NCBI GenBank assembly: GCA_027489355.1
Contig: JAIXZY010000012.1
Coordinates: 62,001 to 126,000, forward strand
DNA: 64,000 nt
Source of the DNA: Paracoccaceae bacterium
GTDB taxonomy: Bacteria > Pseudomonadota > Alphaproteobacteria > Rhodobacterales > Rhodobacteraceae
Direction: 5' to 3'
Part shown: positions 48,994 to 58,789 of the stretch, piece by piece
How positions within the stretch are numbered: the first letter of the stretch is position 1
How the letters are laid out: each line of letters begins with the position of its first letter
Program-made: the position numbers and the translations under genes
Notes under the pieces: model-generated
Told to the model about the DNA's origin: nothing
What the model saw: the letters and a program-made list of their open reading frames with translations, nothing else
The model's database searches: none

Positions 48994-49539
48994 ATGACCG
49001 GGCAGCTTCCCTCGGCCGAAGTGTTCATTGCCACCAGTCTCGACGGTTACATTGCGCGCCCGGACGGCGACATCCTGTGGCTCACCAGCCGCCCGGTGCC
49101 GGAGGGCGAGGATTTCGGCTATGCGGCCTTCCTGGAAGGCGTCGGCGCGATGGTGATGGGGCGGGAAAGCTTCGAGAAGGTCCTGACGTTTCCGGAATGG
49201 CCCTACACGACCCCGGTTGTGGTCCTGAGCCGCACGCCCGGCCGGGTAGCGGTCCCCGAGGCGTTGAAGGGGAAGGTCCGGGTCAGCGACAAGCCGCTCC
49301 GCGCCGTGCTGGAGGAGTTGGGTGCGGACGGGGTGACGCGGGTCTACATCGACGGCGGCCAGACGATCCGCAGCTTCCTGGCCGAGGGCCTGGTGCGGCG
49401 AATGATCGTGACGCTGATCCCGGTGCTCCTGGGGCAGGGCCGTCCGCTCTGGGGGCACGGGGCGGGGGATGTGGACCTGACGCTGGTCGCCTCCCGGTCC
49501 TGGGAGAACGGGTTCGTGCAGGTGGAGTATCGCGCCTGA
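48994..49539 (+). CDS. Dihydrofolate reductase/RibD C-terminal family protein
   Basis: A 181-residue NAD(P)H-dependent reductase-like protein of the RibD C-terminal/YwjB type: VFIATSLDGYIARPDGDILWL at the start, GVGAMVMGRESFEKVLTF, and VTRVYIDGGQTIRSFLAEGLVRRMIVTLIPVLLGQG (in parts). The substrate, usually a pterin or pyrimidine, is unknown. TTGGAGGAC is the ribosome site. Divergent from the YitT pair with back-to-back promoters. Confidence 0.88.
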   Translation: MTGQLPSAEVFIATSLDGYIARPDGDILWLTSRPVPEGEDFGYAAFLEGVGAMVMGRESFEKVLTFPEWPYTTPVVVLSRTPGRVAVPEALKGKVRVSDKPLRAVLEELGADGVTRVYIDGGQTIRSFLAEGLVRRMIVTLIPVLLGQGRPLWGHGAGDVDLTLVASRSWENGFVQVEYRA

Positions 49540-49608
49540 ACCTTGGCGGATGACAGACGGGCCAAACCTGTGCAATCTGACCGAAAGTCATTTTGATGCG
49601 GGTGCATT

Positions 49609-50271
49609 ATGGACGAACGGCGCGTGGCGCTTTTGGTGGACGGGGAAAACCTGTCGGCTGGTCATGCTGGTTTTCTGATCATCACTGCAGCAAAGCGCGG
49701 TACCCTCTGCGTGAAGCGGGTCTATGGAGCCGTGACCCGGCTGGATGGCTGGACAAAGGCCCCAGGCTTCCGCGTGGTCCATGTGCCCGCCGGGAAAGAC
49801 GCGGCCGATATTGCACTGTCACTGGATGCGCTGGAGTTCGGGCTGACCAGGCAGGTTGACGAGATCGTTCTGGCGACCTCTGACCGGGACATGTCACTCG
49901 TGGCGCAGCGCCTGGGGGAACTTGGTATTCCAGTCACCGGGATCGGAGAGGACAAGGCGCCAGAGTATTTTCGCAAAGCCTGCCGGACCTTCGTGCCGGT
50001 TCCGGTTAAGACAGCTATGGTCGAGACACAGCCCTTCGACGCGCGGATGAAGACCTTCCTGCGGCAGGAGGGCAAGGAGACCGACGGATGGGTTACATTG
50101 TCCGCCCTTGGCCAGGCACGCGCAAAGTCGCTGGACATCTCGAAAGCCGCGGCGGGGATCGGCAAGTCGGCGTCCTGGATCGACTGGTTCAAGAAGCATC
50201 CGTCGGTGTATGAAATAGACGGGCGCGGAACCCAGTCCCGCGCCCGTCTGAAATCCGCGAAGACGACTTAG
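49609..50271 (+). CDS. NYN domain protein (LabA/DUF88-like)
   Basis: A 220-residue protein with an N-terminal NYN (PIN-like) nuclease-type fold: acidic residues in [27 protein letters not shown] and [19 protein letters not shown] form the expected metal site. The C-terminal 75 residues ([23 protein letters not shown]...[14 protein letters not shown]) read like a winged-helix/LOTUS (OST-HTH) module; this is an uncertain match. Such proteins act on RNA. Its base composition looks slightly less GC-rich than its neighbours. The stop overlaps the convergent icd stop. Confidence 0.8.
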   Translation: MDERRVALLVDGENLSAGHAGFLIITAAKRGTLCVKRVYGAVTRLDGWTKAPGFRVVHVPAGKDAADIALSLDALEFGLTRQVDEIVLATSDRDMSLVAQRLGELGIPVTGIGEDKAPEYFRKACRTFVPVPVKTAMVETQPFDARMKTFLRQEGKETDGWVTLSALGQARAKSLDISKAAAGIGKSASWIDWFKKHPSVYEIDGRGTQSRARLKSAKTT

Positions 50272-51482
50272 CCCTTCAGCGCCTTGTTCAGATACTCGTC
50301 CACCTTCTCCAGGTAGCCCATCGTGGTCAGCCACTTCTGGTCCGGCCCGACGAGGAGCGCGAGGTCCTTGGTCATGTGGCCGTCTTCCACGGTCTGGACC
50401 GTCACCTTCTCCAGCGTGGTGGCAAAGCGCATCAGCGCCTCGTTGTTGTCCAGGGTCGCGCGGTGCTTCAGACCCCCGGTCCAGGCGTAGATCGACGCGA
50501 TGGAGTTGGTCGAGGTCTGCTTGCCCTTCTGGTGCTCGCGGTAGTGGCGGGTCACGGTGCCGTGGGCGGCTTCGGCCTCGACGATCTTGCCATCGGGCGT
50601 CATCAGGACCGAGGTCATCAGGCCCAGCGAGCCGAAGCCCTGCGCCACGATGTCCGACTGCACGTCGCCGTCATAGTTCTTGCAGGCCCAGACATAGCCG
50701 CCCGACCATTTCAGCGCCGAGGCCACCATGTCGTCGATCAGCCGGTGTTCGTAGGTGAGCCCGCGCTTCTTGAACTCCTCGGCGAATTCCTCGTCGAAGA
50801 CCTTCTGGAAGATGTCCTTGAAGCGGCCGTCATAGGCCTTGAGGATGGTGTTCTTGGTGCTGAGGTAGACCGGGACGTTCCGGACCAGGCCATAGTTCAA
50901 GGATGCCCGGGCGAAGTCGGTGATCGAGTCATCCAGGTTGTACATGCCCATGTAGACGCCGGCCGACGGGGCCGAGTAGACGTCACGCTCTATCACCGTG
51001 CCGTCGTCGCCCACGAACTTCATCGTCAGCTTGCCCGCGCCGGGGAACTTGAAGTCCGTCGCGCGATACTGGTCGCCGAAGGCGTGGCGGCCGACGATCA
51101 CCGGGCGGGTCCAGTGCGGCACCAGGCGGGGGACGTTCTTGCAGATGATCGGCTCGCGGAAGATCACGCCGCCCAGGATGTTGCGGATCGTGCCGTTCGG
51201 CGATTTCCACATCTGCTTCAGGCCGAATTCCTCGACCCGGGCCTCGTCCGGGGTGATCGTCGCGCATTTGACGCCCACGCCGTACTGCTTGATCGCATGG
51301 GCCGCGTCGACGGTGATCTGGTCGTTCGTGCGGTCGCGCTCCTCGATTCCGAGGTCGTAATATTTCAGGCCGATGTCGAGGTAGGGCAGGATCAGCTTCT
51401 GCTTGATGAAGTCCCAGATGATCCGGGTCATCTCGTCGCCATCAAGCTCGACGACGGGGTTAGCTACCTTGATCTTGGACAC
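50268..51482 (-). CDS. icd: Isocitrate dehydrogenase (NADP+), eukaryote-like dimeric type
   Basis: A 404-residue NADP-dependent isocitrate dehydrogenase of the TCA cycle. Family markers are [54 protein letters not shown] and the catalytic/metal region [29 protein letters not shown] (in parts). This dimeric, eukaryote-like type is common in alphaproteobacteria and is distinct from the E. coli type. AGGAGG-like ribosome site (TCAGGAGGCCCGTCGTG). The stop is shared with the convergent NYN gene across TTAG. Confidence 0.97.
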   Translation of the reverse strand: MSKIKVANPVVELDGDEMTRIIWDFIKQKLILPYLDIGLKYYDLGIEERDRTNDQITVDAAHAIKQYGVGVKCATITPDEARVEEFGLKQMWKSPNGTIRNILGGVIFREPIICKNVPRLVPHWTRPVIVGRHAFGDQYRATDFKFPGAGKLTMKFVGDDGTVIERDVYSAPSAGVYMGMYNLDDSITDFARASLNYGLVRNVPVYLSTKNTILKAYDGRFKDIFQKVFDEEFAEEFKKRGLTYEHRLIDDMVASALKWSGGYVWACKNYDGDVQSDIVAQGFGSLGLMTSVLMTPDGKIVEAEAAHGTVTRHYREHQKGKQTSTNSIASIYAWTGGLKHRATLDNNEALMRFATTLEKVTVQTVEDGHMTKDLALLVGPDQKWLTTMGYLEKVDEYLNKALKG

Positions 51483-51601
51483 GACGGGCCTCCTGAGGGT
51501 TTCGCTGGCGGCCTCTTAGCGGAAAAGCACCGGCTTGGGAAGGACGGTATGCGATTGTATACCGAAATGTCGCATGACCCGATATGCGCCGGCCTCTCGG
51601 T

Positions 51602-52201
51602 CTATCCGAACCAGGGCAGGGCCTTTGCCTTCACCCAGTCCCACAGCGCGGGCGCGCCTCTGGCGATCTTCGACCCCACGCGGGTTTCCAGCTGGTGAAA
51701 CGTCACGTTGTACGTCTTCCAGGTCCCGCCTCCCGACATCAGGTTGGCCATCACCGGCTGAACACGGTCCAGGCTCTTGGCAAAGCGGGCGTCGGGGGTC
51801 TCGGCGGCCTCGAACTCGTCCCAGAGGGTGCGGAGATCATCGCGCAGATCCTCGGGCAGCAGGCCAAAGATCCGGTCGGCGGCCCTGGCCTCGGCGGCCT
51901 GCGTCTCGACCGAGCCATGCGCCTTGCCGTTCTGCGAATGGATCGGCACGTCGCCGACGTCGATCTCGACCAGGTCGTGGATCAAGAGCATCCGGATCAA
52001 CCGGTTGATGTCCACGCCCGGCCCGGCCTGGTCGGCCAGCACCAGCGCATACAAGGCAAGGTGCCAGGAATGCTCGCCTGAATTTTCGGGCCGTGTGCCG
52101 TCGACCGTGGTCGTGGCGCGCATCACGTGCTTCAGACGGTCCGCCTCGTTGAGGAACGCGAACTGGCGTTCCAGCCGATCTCTTCCAGAGGGGGCGCTCA
52201 A
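51602..52201 (-). CDS. HD domain hydrolase (YfbR-like)
   Basis: A 199-residue HD-superfamily phosphohydrolase of the HD_3/YfbR type, which dephosphorylates 5'-deoxynucleotides. Metal-binding residues are in ENSGEHSWHLALYALVLAD (His) and IRMLLIHDLVEIDVGDVPIH (His-Asp, then Asp). The C-terminal SLDRVQPVMANLMSGGGTW is typical. Substrate unproven. It overlaps the upstream small gene by 4 bases, forming an operon with it and the alpha/beta hydrolase. Confidence 0.9.
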   Translation of the reverse strand: MSAPSGRDRLERQFAFLNEADRLKHVMRATTTVDGTRPENSGEHSWHLALYALVLADQAGPGVDINRLIRMLLIHDLVEIDVGDVPIHSQNGKAHGSVETQAAEARAADRIFGLLPEDLRDDLRTLWDEFEAAETPDARFAKSLDRVQPVMANLMSGGGTWKTYNVTFHQLETRVGSKIARGAPALWDWVKAKALPWFG

Positions 52202-52467
52202 TGGCCCATGCCACCGAAGTCGACCGGGGCTTCCGGTTCGTCCTCGATCTCGCCGCGCTTCGCCGCCAGCGCCTTCTGCAGGAACTCGCGTCCCCGGCGT
52301 TCGGCCAGTCGGACGCGGACCGAGGTGATGTAGGCCTCTTGAAACGTGGGCGAGGCGGCCATGATGACCTTGGCGACCTTCTCGTAGAAGCGGTCGTCGC
52401 CAAGCTCTTCCTCGGCGGCCAGGACGTCCTCGGCCAGCTGGTCGGCCATTTCCTGCAGCGTGGCCAT
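52198..52467 (-). CDS. Small acidic helical protein of unknown function
   Basis: An 89-residue protein, likely all-helical: ADQLAEDVLAAEEELGDDRFYEKVAKVIMAASPTFQEAYITSVRVRLAERRGREFLQKAL (in parts) and an acidic tail EIEDEPEAPVDFGGMGH. I do not recognise a domain. It overlaps the HD gene by 4 bases and the hydrolase gene by 1, so it belongs to a three-gene operon. The dense coupling supports it being real. Confidence 0.75.
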   Translation of the reverse strand: MATLQEMADQLAEDVLAAEEELGDDRFYEKVAKVIMAASPTFQEAYITSVRVRLAERRGREFLQKALAAKRGEIEDEPEAPVDFGGMGH

Positions 52468-53126
52468 CAGCGGGTCGCCTCCGTCATCCTCCGGCGGACA
52501 TAGTCGCTGACCGTCTGGATCATCGGTTTCATGTGGGCCTCTTCATCCTTGAAGAAATGGTCCGCGCCCTCGATCTCGGCATGGGTGATGGTGATCCCCT
52601 TCTGCTCGTGCAGCTTGGAGACCAGCGTCTTGGTGTCCTTCGGCGGCGCGACCTTGTCAGCAGTGCCGTTGATGATCAGGCCCGAGGAGGGGCAGGGGGC
52701 GAGGAAGCTGAAGTCATACAGGTTCGCCGGCGGCGCGACCGAGACGAAGCCGGTGATCTCGGGCCGGCGCATCAGAAGCTGCATGCCGATCCAGGCGCCG
52801 AAGGAAAAGCCCGCGACCCAGCACTGCTTCGAGTTCTGGTTCATCGCCTGCAAGTAGTCCAGCGCGCTTGCCGCGTCGGACAACTCGCCGATTCCCTGGT
52901 CGTATTCGCCCTGGCTGCGGCCCACGCCCCGGAAGTTGAAGCGCAAAACGGTGAAGCCCAGGTTGTAAAAGGCGTAGTGCAGGTTGTAGACGACCTTGTT
53001 GTTCATCGTCCCGCCATAGGCCGGGTGCGGGTGCAGCACGATGGCAATCGGCGCATCGCGGTCCTTCTGCGGATGGTAGCGGCCTTCAAGGCGTCCATCG
53101 GGGCCGGCAAAGATGACTTCGGGCAT
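52467..53126 (-). CDS. Alpha/beta hydrolase
   Basis: A 219-residue alpha/beta-hydrolase with a GFSFGAWIG nucleophile elbow (Ser), an acidic residue in NGTADKVAPP and the catalytic His in EGADHFF. The early HPHPAYGGTMNNKVVYNL segment and FNFRGVGRSQG oxyanion region are typical of the small bacterial dienelactone-hydrolase-like group. It is cytoplasmic. It heads an operon with the small acidic protein and HD hydrolase, read away from iscR. Confidence 0.9.
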   Translation of the reverse strand: MPEVIFAGPDGRLEGRYHPQKDRDAPIAIVLHPHPAYGGTMNNKVVYNLHYAFYNLGFTVLRFNFRGVGRSQGEYDQGIGELSDAASALDYLQAMNQNSKQCWVAGFSFGAWIGMQLLMRRPEITGFVSVAPPANLYDFSFLAPCPSSGLIINGTADKVAPPKDTKTLVSKLHEQKGITITHAEIEGADHFFKDEEAHMKPMIQTVSDYVRRRMTEATR

Positions 53127-53177
53127 TGCACACTTCTCATGCGGGAGCGATTTCTTGACGCTTTCGCTCGGCTAAAC

Positions 53178-53190
53178 TAGAACCGTTCTA
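53178..53190. promoter_or_regulatory. IscR-type palindrome (Iron-Rhodo-box-like) before iscR
   Basis: TAGAAC-C-GTTCTA, a perfect inverted repeat in the divergent interval between the hydrolase operon and iscR-suf. It fits the palindromic iron-responsive motif reported for Rhodobacterales and bound by IscR in Rhodobacter. A related palindrome, TAGAA-ATA-TTCTA, is at 54459-54471. Confidence 0.65.
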
Positions 53191-53305
53191 AAGCGGGCCT
53201 GCGGCAGAATGACCGGGGCCAACTTTTCGGGGCTTGACTGAGGTAATGTGCGCCGCGCGCGGCGTCAATGTGTTGCGATTCCCCAAGGCGGGGGCGGAGG
53301 CGGGA

Positions 53306-53767
53306 ATGAAGCTGTCAACCAAGGGGCGATACGCGATGGTGGCGCTGGCGGATCTTGCCTTGGCCAAGGGTGACGATCTGGTGTCGCTGGCGGCGATCTC
53401 CAAGCGGCAGGACATCAGCCTTCCCTATCTGGAACAGCTTTTCGTCAAGCTCCGCCGCGCGGGTCTGGTCGAGGCAGTGCGGGGTCCGGGAGGGGGGTAC
53501 AAACTGGCGCGGCCGCCGTCCGATATCCGCATTTCCGAGGTGATGGAGGCCGTGGAGGAAACGGTGGACGCCATGCACACCGGGGCAGGGGCCTCGGGAG
53601 GTTTGTCGGGAAGCCGCGCGCAGTCGCTGACCAATCGCCTCTGGGAAAGCCTTTCGGCCAACGTCTACGTCTTCCTGCATCAGGTGCGGCTGTCGGACGT
53701 GGTCAAGAACGACCTGACGCCGTGTCCGGCGGTCCCCTCGCTTTTCCGCGTGGTGGACGAGGAATGA
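53306..53767 (+). CDS. iscR: Rrf2-family regulator IscR, without the classical cluster cysteines
   Basis: A 153-residue Rrf2 regulator heading the suf operon. The N-terminal winged helix is KLSTKGRYAMVALADLAL and SLPYLEQLFVKLRRAGLVEAVRGPGGGY (in parts). The loop that holds three cluster-binding cysteines in E. coli IscR is here VDAMHTGAGASGG, with none; the only cysteine is C140 in DLTPCPAV. Rhodobacter IscR is known to ligate its cluster unusually, so this fits the lineage. Start at the ATG of MKLSTKGRYAM. Its stop overlaps the desulfurase gene by 4 bases. Confidence 0.92.
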   Translation: MKLSTKGRYAMVALADLALAKGDDLVSLAAISKRQDISLPYLEQLFVKLRRAGLVEAVRGPGGGYKLARPPSDIRISEVMEAVEETVDAMHTGAGASGGLSGSRAQSLTNRLWESLSANVYVFLHQVRLSDVVKNDLTPCPAVPSLFRVVDEE

Positions 53768-54807
53768 GCCGCCTCTACCTCGACTGGAACGCGACCGCGC
53801 CCCTCCGCCCCGAGGCGAAGACGGCGATGGTCGACGCGATGGTGGTGGTGGGGAACCCCTCCTCGGTCCACGCCGAGGGGAGGGCGGCCAAGGCTTTGCT
53901 GGAGAAGTCGCGCGCCAAGATTGCGGAGGCGCTTGGCGCCGATGGGGCGGATATCGTCTTCACCTCGGGTGCGACCGAGGCGGCATCGCTGGCCTGCGCG
54001 GGCCGGGGGCTGGTCTGTGCGATCGTGGAGCATGATGCGGTGGCCGCCTGGTGTGACGCCTCGCTGCCGGTCGACGGCCAGGGCAGGGTGGCGGTCAATG
54101 ACCCGGCACGGTCCGCGCTGCAACTGGCGAATTCCGAGACCGGCATCCTGCAGGACCTGCCGCAGGGGCTTGCGGTCAGCGACCTGACGCAAGGTTTCGG
54201 CAAGGTGCCCTTGGCCTTCAACTGGCTGGGCTGCGACATGGGACTGATCAGCGCCCACAAGCTGGGTGGCCCGAAAGGGATCGGCGCGCTCGTCGTGCGG
54301 CAGGGCATCGACGTGCCGGCCCAGCTGAAGGGCGGCGGGCAGGAGATGGGCCGCCGCGCCGGGACCGAGAACCTGATCGGCATCGCCGGATTTGCGGCGG
54401 CGGCAGAAGCAGCTGCGCGGGATCTGGCCAATGGCGTCTGGGAAGAGGTCGCCGAACTTAGAAATATTCTAGAATCGGAGTTGTCGGCTGCGACAAAAGA
54501 AACTATTTCCGTCGGGAATGGTTCGCCTAGGCTGCCGAACACGCTCTGCCTGATCGCCCCCGGCTGGAAAGGGGAGACTCAGGTCATGGCGATGGACCTG
54601 GCCGGTTTCGCCGTCTCGGCGGGCTCGGCCTGTTCCTCGGGCAAGGTGCGGGCCAGCCGTGTCCTGACCGCGATGGGCTTTTCGGAAGCCCTTGCCGGGC
54701 AGGCGATCCGGGTCTCCATCGGCCCGGGGGTTACGAAAGACGACGTGCTGCGGTTCGCCCGGGTGTGGGCCGCCGCCTATGCCAAGGCCCGCGCGCGGGC
54801 TGCCTGA
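53764..54807 (+). CDS. Cysteine desulfurase, IscS/NifS-like
   Basis: A 347-residue PLP enzyme that takes sulfur from cysteine for Fe-S assembly. The PLP lysine is K166 in [12 protein letters not shown] and the catalytic cysteine C290 in [14 protein letters not shown]. It is shorter than E. coli IscS (404), mainly at internal loops. It overlaps iscR by 4 bases. Between codons for residues 231-260 the gene turns AT-rich with rare codons (AGA, ATT, CTA, ACA, AAA) and contains an IscR-type palindrome and promoter-like hexamers. A second desulfurase, sufS, ends the operon. Confidence 0.92.
   Translation: MSRLYLDWNATAPLRPEAKTAMVDAMVVVGNPSSVHAEGRAAKALLEKSRAKIAEALGADGADIVFTSGATEAASLACAGRGLVCAIVEHDAVAAWCDASLPVDGQGRVAVNDPARSALQLANSETGILQDLPQGLAVSDLTQGFGKVPLAFNWLGCDMGLISAHKLGGPKGIGALVVRQGIDVPAQLKGGGQEMGRRAGTENLIGIAGFAAAAEAAARDLANGVWEEVAELRNILESELSAATKETISVGNGSPRLPNTLCLIAPGWKGETQVMAMDLAGFAVSAGSACSSGKVRASRVLTAMGFSEALAGQAIRVSIGPGVTKDDVLRFARVWAAAYAKARARAA
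54459..54509 (+). promoter_or_regulatory. Internal IscR-type palindrome and promoter inside the desulfurase gene
   Basis: TAGAA-ATA-TTCTA (54459-54471) is followed by TTGTCG-GCTG-CGACAA (54481-54496). TTGTCG also serves as a -35-like hexamer with TATTTC at 54504-54509, 17 bases later. Placed about 310 bases before sufB. The position inside coding sequence, with unusual codons, argues for selection on the DNA itself. Confidence 0.55.
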
Positions 54808-54818
54808 AAGGAAAACCG

Positions 54819-56339
54819 ATGAACGTCTTGGAAACTGTCGACGGAACCGAGGTGCGCGAAGGCGTGGACCGCGAGACGATCGAGACCGTCCAGGCGATGG
54901 CCGGCAAGTACAAGTACGGCTGGGAAACCGAGATCGAGACGGAATATGCGCCGAAGGGGCTGAACGAGGACATCGTGCGCCTCATCAGCCAGAAGAACGG
55001 TGAGCCTGCGTGGCTCCTCGACTGGCGGCTCGACGCCTTCCGCCGCTGGCAGAAGATGGAAGAGCCCCGCTGGGCGATGCTGAACTACCCGGAAATCGAC
55101 TACCAGGACCAGTATTACTACGCCAAGCCGAAGAGTATGGCGCAGAAGCCGAAGTCCCTGGACGAGGTCGATCCGAAGCTTCTGGCGACCTATGCGAAAC
55201 TTGGGATTCCGCTGAAGGAACAGATGCTTCTGGCCGGAGTCGAAGGTGAAGCGGAGCCCCGCAAGGTGGCGGTGGACGCCGTGTTCGACAGCGTCTCGGT
55301 GGGGACGACCTTCAAGGCCGAACTTGCCAAGGCGGGGGTGATCTTCTGCTCGATCTCCGAGGCCGTACGGGAACACCCCGAACTGGTGAAGCAGTATCTC
55401 GGCTCTGTCGTGCCGCCCACGGACAACTTCTTCGCCACGCTGAACTCCGCCGTCTTCTCCGACGGCTCCTTCGTCTATGTCCCGAAGGGAGTGCGCTTCC
55501 CGACGGAGCTGTCGACCTACTTCCGCATCAACGCCGAGAACACCGGCCAGTTCGAGCGCACCCTGATCGTCTGCGACGAGGGAGCCTATGTCAGCTACGT
55601 GGAAGGCTGCACCGCGCCGAAGCGCGACACCCACCAGCTGCACGCCGCCGTGGTCGAGATCGTGATCCTGAAAGATGCCGAGGTGAAGTACTCGACCGTC
55701 CAGAACTGGTATCCGGGCGACGAGGAAGGAAAGGGCGGGATCTACAATTTCGTCACCAAGCGCGCCGATTGCCGGGGCGACCGGGCCAAGGTGATGTGGA
55801 CGCAGGTCGAAACCGGCTCGGCGATCACCTGGAAATATCCCTCCTGCATCCTGCGGGGCGACGATTCACAGGGCGAGTTCTACTCCATCGCCATCGCCAA
55901 CAACGCCCAGCAGGCCGATACCGGGACCAAGATGGTTCACCTCGGCAAGCGGACCAAGTCGCGGATCGTGTCGAAGGGCATCTCGGCGGGCCGGGCGCAG
56001 AACACTTACCGGGGGCTTGTCAGCATGCACCCGAAGGCAAAGGACAGCCGCAACTACACCCAGTGCGACAGTCTCCTGATCGGCGACAAATGCGGGGCAC
56101 ATACCGTGCCCTATATCGAAGTGCGCAACAATTCCTCGCGTGTTGAGCACGAAGCGACCACCTCCAAGGTGGATGACGACCAGCTGTTCTACTGCCGCTC
56201 GCGCGGGATGGACGAGGAAGAGGCCGTCGCCCTGGTGGTGAACGGCTTCTGCAAGGAGGTCCTGCAGGCCCTGCCGATGGAATTCGCGATGGAGGCGCAA
56301 AGCCTGGTCGCGATCAGCCTGGAAGGCTCGGTCGGCTGA
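54819..56339 (+). CDS. sufB: Fe-S assembly scaffold SufB
   Basis: A 506-residue SufB that with SufC and SufD forms the cluster scaffold. Family features: [57 protein letters not shown] (in parts) and the C-terminal [17 protein letters not shown] with a conserved cysteine implicated in sulfur transfer, followed by [17 protein letters not shown]. The ATG follows AAAGGAAAACCG. It is 11 bases after the desulfurase stop and 7 before the fusion gene. Confidence 0.96.
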   Translation: MNVLETVDGTEVREGVDRETIETVQAMAGKYKYGWETEIETEYAPKGLNEDIVRLISQKNGEPAWLLDWRLDAFRRWQKMEEPRWAMLNYPEIDYQDQYYYAKPKSMAQKPKSLDEVDPKLLATYAKLGIPLKEQMLLAGVEGEAEPRKVAVDAVFDSVSVGTTFKAELAKAGVIFCSISEAVREHPELVKQYLGSVVPPTDNFFATLNSAVFSDGSFVYVPKGVRFPTELSTYFRINAENTGQFERTLIVCDEGAYVSYVEGCTAPKRDTHQLHAAVVEIVILKDAEVKYSTVQNWYPGDEEGKGGIYNFVTKRADCRGDRAKVMWTQVETGSAITWKYPSCILRGDDSQGEFYSIAIANNAQQADTGTKMVHLGKRTKSRIVSKGISAGRAQNTYRGLVSMHPKAKDSRNYTQCDSLLIGDKCGAHTVPYIEVRNNSSRVEHEATTSKVDDDQLFYCRSRGMDEEEAVALVVNGFCKEVLQALPMEFAMEAQSLVAISLEGSVG

Positions 56340-56346
56340 CGCAAGG

Positions 56347-58014
56347 ATGGCTCAGGCGCGCGCATATGCCGAACCGGACGCAGAACGGCCCGAGGTCGTT
56401 CTGGTTTCGGCCATGCGCAACGAGGGGCCGTTCCTCCTGGAATGGTTGGCCTACCACCGGGTGATCGGGATCGACCGGATCGTCGTGATCTCGAACGGGT
56501 CGACGGACGGCTCGGACGAACTGCTTCAGGCACTGGCACAGGCGGGCGTCGTCACCTTCCTGCGCACCAGTCCGGGCCGCGGCGTCGCCCCGCAGATCGC
56601 TGCCCTGGACGCCTTCGAGACCGAGGTGGGCTACCGTCCGGGCGCCTGGCACCTCTGGCTCGATGCGGACGAGTTCCTGAACATCCACGTCGGCGATCGC
56701 AGCATCGCGGCCCTGGTTGCCGCGATGGGCTCGGCCGAGGCGCTGATGCTGAACTGGCGCCTCTTCGGCTCGGGCGGCAATGACAGCTTTCCGGGCCGCC
56801 ATGTCTCGCCGGATTTCGTGGGCGCCTCCAGGCTGGGTTTCGTTGCCAATCTGGAAACGAAACCCTTCTTCCGGCACGGGGCCAAGTTCGCCCGCTTCTC
56901 GACCAACTGCGTCGGCCTGCCCCGGTTGGCCCCCGAGGCCCGGATCACCGTTGACGATTGCCTGTCCGGCAGCGGCCGCCCGTTGGACGCGCGCGCGCCC
57001 CGGACCCAGGCCTGGCTTGAAGGGCGTCCGCACAAGGGCCGCAGCAACCTGTCCACCCGGCGCGAGTTCGGCTGGTCGCTGGCCCAGGTCAACCATTATT
57101 CGGTCCGCACTCCAGATCATTTCCGGCTGAAGGCCGCGCGGGGGCGGGGAATCGTCTCGACTGGGCCGCGGCGGCCCAACGTGCGGCATACGCCCAGGTA
57201 TTTCGACCGTTTCGACCGCAATGAAGCCGAAGACCGCTCGATCCTGTTCTGGGAACAGGCCGTGACCGAGGAAATCGACCGGCTGCTCGCCCATCCCGGC
57301 GTGGCCTCTGCCAAGGCCGAGGTCGACGCCCGCGTATCCCGTGCTCTGGAGGAGATTGGAATGGCGCAGATGGAAGACGTCCCGCCGAAGGTCCAGACGG
57401 TTCTGCGCGGCATGGATGAGGAGGTGGAGGCCGAACAGGGCGCCCCCGGTTTCGAACTGACCTTTCCCGCCAAGGAGCGGGACTTCGTGACCCGCTTCTA
57501 CCGGGAAGCGGAAACAATCCTGGAATACGGCAGTGGCGGCTCGACGGTGCTTGCGGCACAGCTCGGGCGGCAGGTCTTCAGCGTGGAAAGCGACCGGGCC
57601 TGGGCCGATCGCCTCGCCAGCCATCTTGCCCCGATCTCGGACCGCGCGCGGGTGCACTGGGCGGACATCGGACCGACCGGCGTCTGGGGGGTGCCGATGA
57701 AGACACGCGAATTCCGCAAGTTCCACACCTACGCGCTCTCGGTCTGGGACCGGCCGGATTTCGTGGAGCCCGACCTTGTCCTGATCGACGGCCGCTTCCG
57801 CGCGGCCTGCCTTGTCGCCGTGATGATGCGCTGCACAAGGCCCGTCACCGTGCTTTTCGATGACTACCTCAAGCGGCGCTATTACCACGGGGTCGAGCAC
57901 CTCGCCCGCAAGGAAGAAACTGCTGGCCGGATGGCCCGCTTCACCGTCACCCCCGGCGCGATCCCGCCCGAAATGGTCACCCAGGCCATCGGCTGGTTCA
58001 CCGATCCGCGCTGA
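56347..58014 (+). CDS. Glycosyltransferase 2-like / methyltransferase-like fusion inside the suf operon
   Basis: A 555-residue protein of two parts. The N-terminal domain (about 15-250) is a glycosyltransferase family 2-type fold: VVLVSAMRNEGPFLLEWLAYH, VVISNGSTDGSDELL and a DAD metal motif at 106-108 (LWLDADEFL). The C-terminal part (about 345-550) has ILEYGSGGSTVLAAQLGRQV and PDLVLIDGRFRAACLV, resembling a class I methyltransferase, with a Glu-Tyr-Gly-Ser-Gly-Gly motif. Lying between sufB and sufC it is expressed with Fe-S genes, but nothing in it links it to clusters. Acceptor unknown; no rRNA or membrane motif. Confidence 0.75.
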   Translation: MAQARAYAEPDAERPEVVLVSAMRNEGPFLLEWLAYHRVIGIDRIVVISNGSTDGSDELLQALAQAGVVTFLRTSPGRGVAPQIAALDAFETEVGYRPGAWHLWLDADEFLNIHVGDRSIAALVAAMGSAEALMLNWRLFGSGGNDSFPGRHVSPDFVGASRLGFVANLETKPFFRHGAKFARFSTNCVGLPRLAPEARITVDDCLSGSGRPLDARAPRTQAWLEGRPHKGRSNLSTRREFGWSLAQVNHYSVRTPDHFRLKAARGRGIVSTGPRRPNVRHTPRYFDRFDRNEAEDRSILFWEQAVTEEIDRLLAHPGVASAKAEVDARVSRALEEIGMAQMEDVPPKVQTVLRGMDEEVEAEQGAPGFELTFPAKERDFVTRFYREAETILEYGSGGSTVLAAQLGRQVFSVESDRAWADRLASHLAPISDRARVHWADIGPTGVWGVPMKTREFRKFHTYALSVWDRPDFVEPDLVLIDGRFRAACLVAVMMRCTRPVTVLFDDYLKRRYYHGVEHLARKEETAGRMARFTVTPGAIPPEMVTQAIGWFTDPR

Positions 58015-58033
58015 CGCTACAAGGAAAGAAAAC

Positions 58034-58788
<755 letters not shown>

Positions 58789-58789
<1 letters not shown>

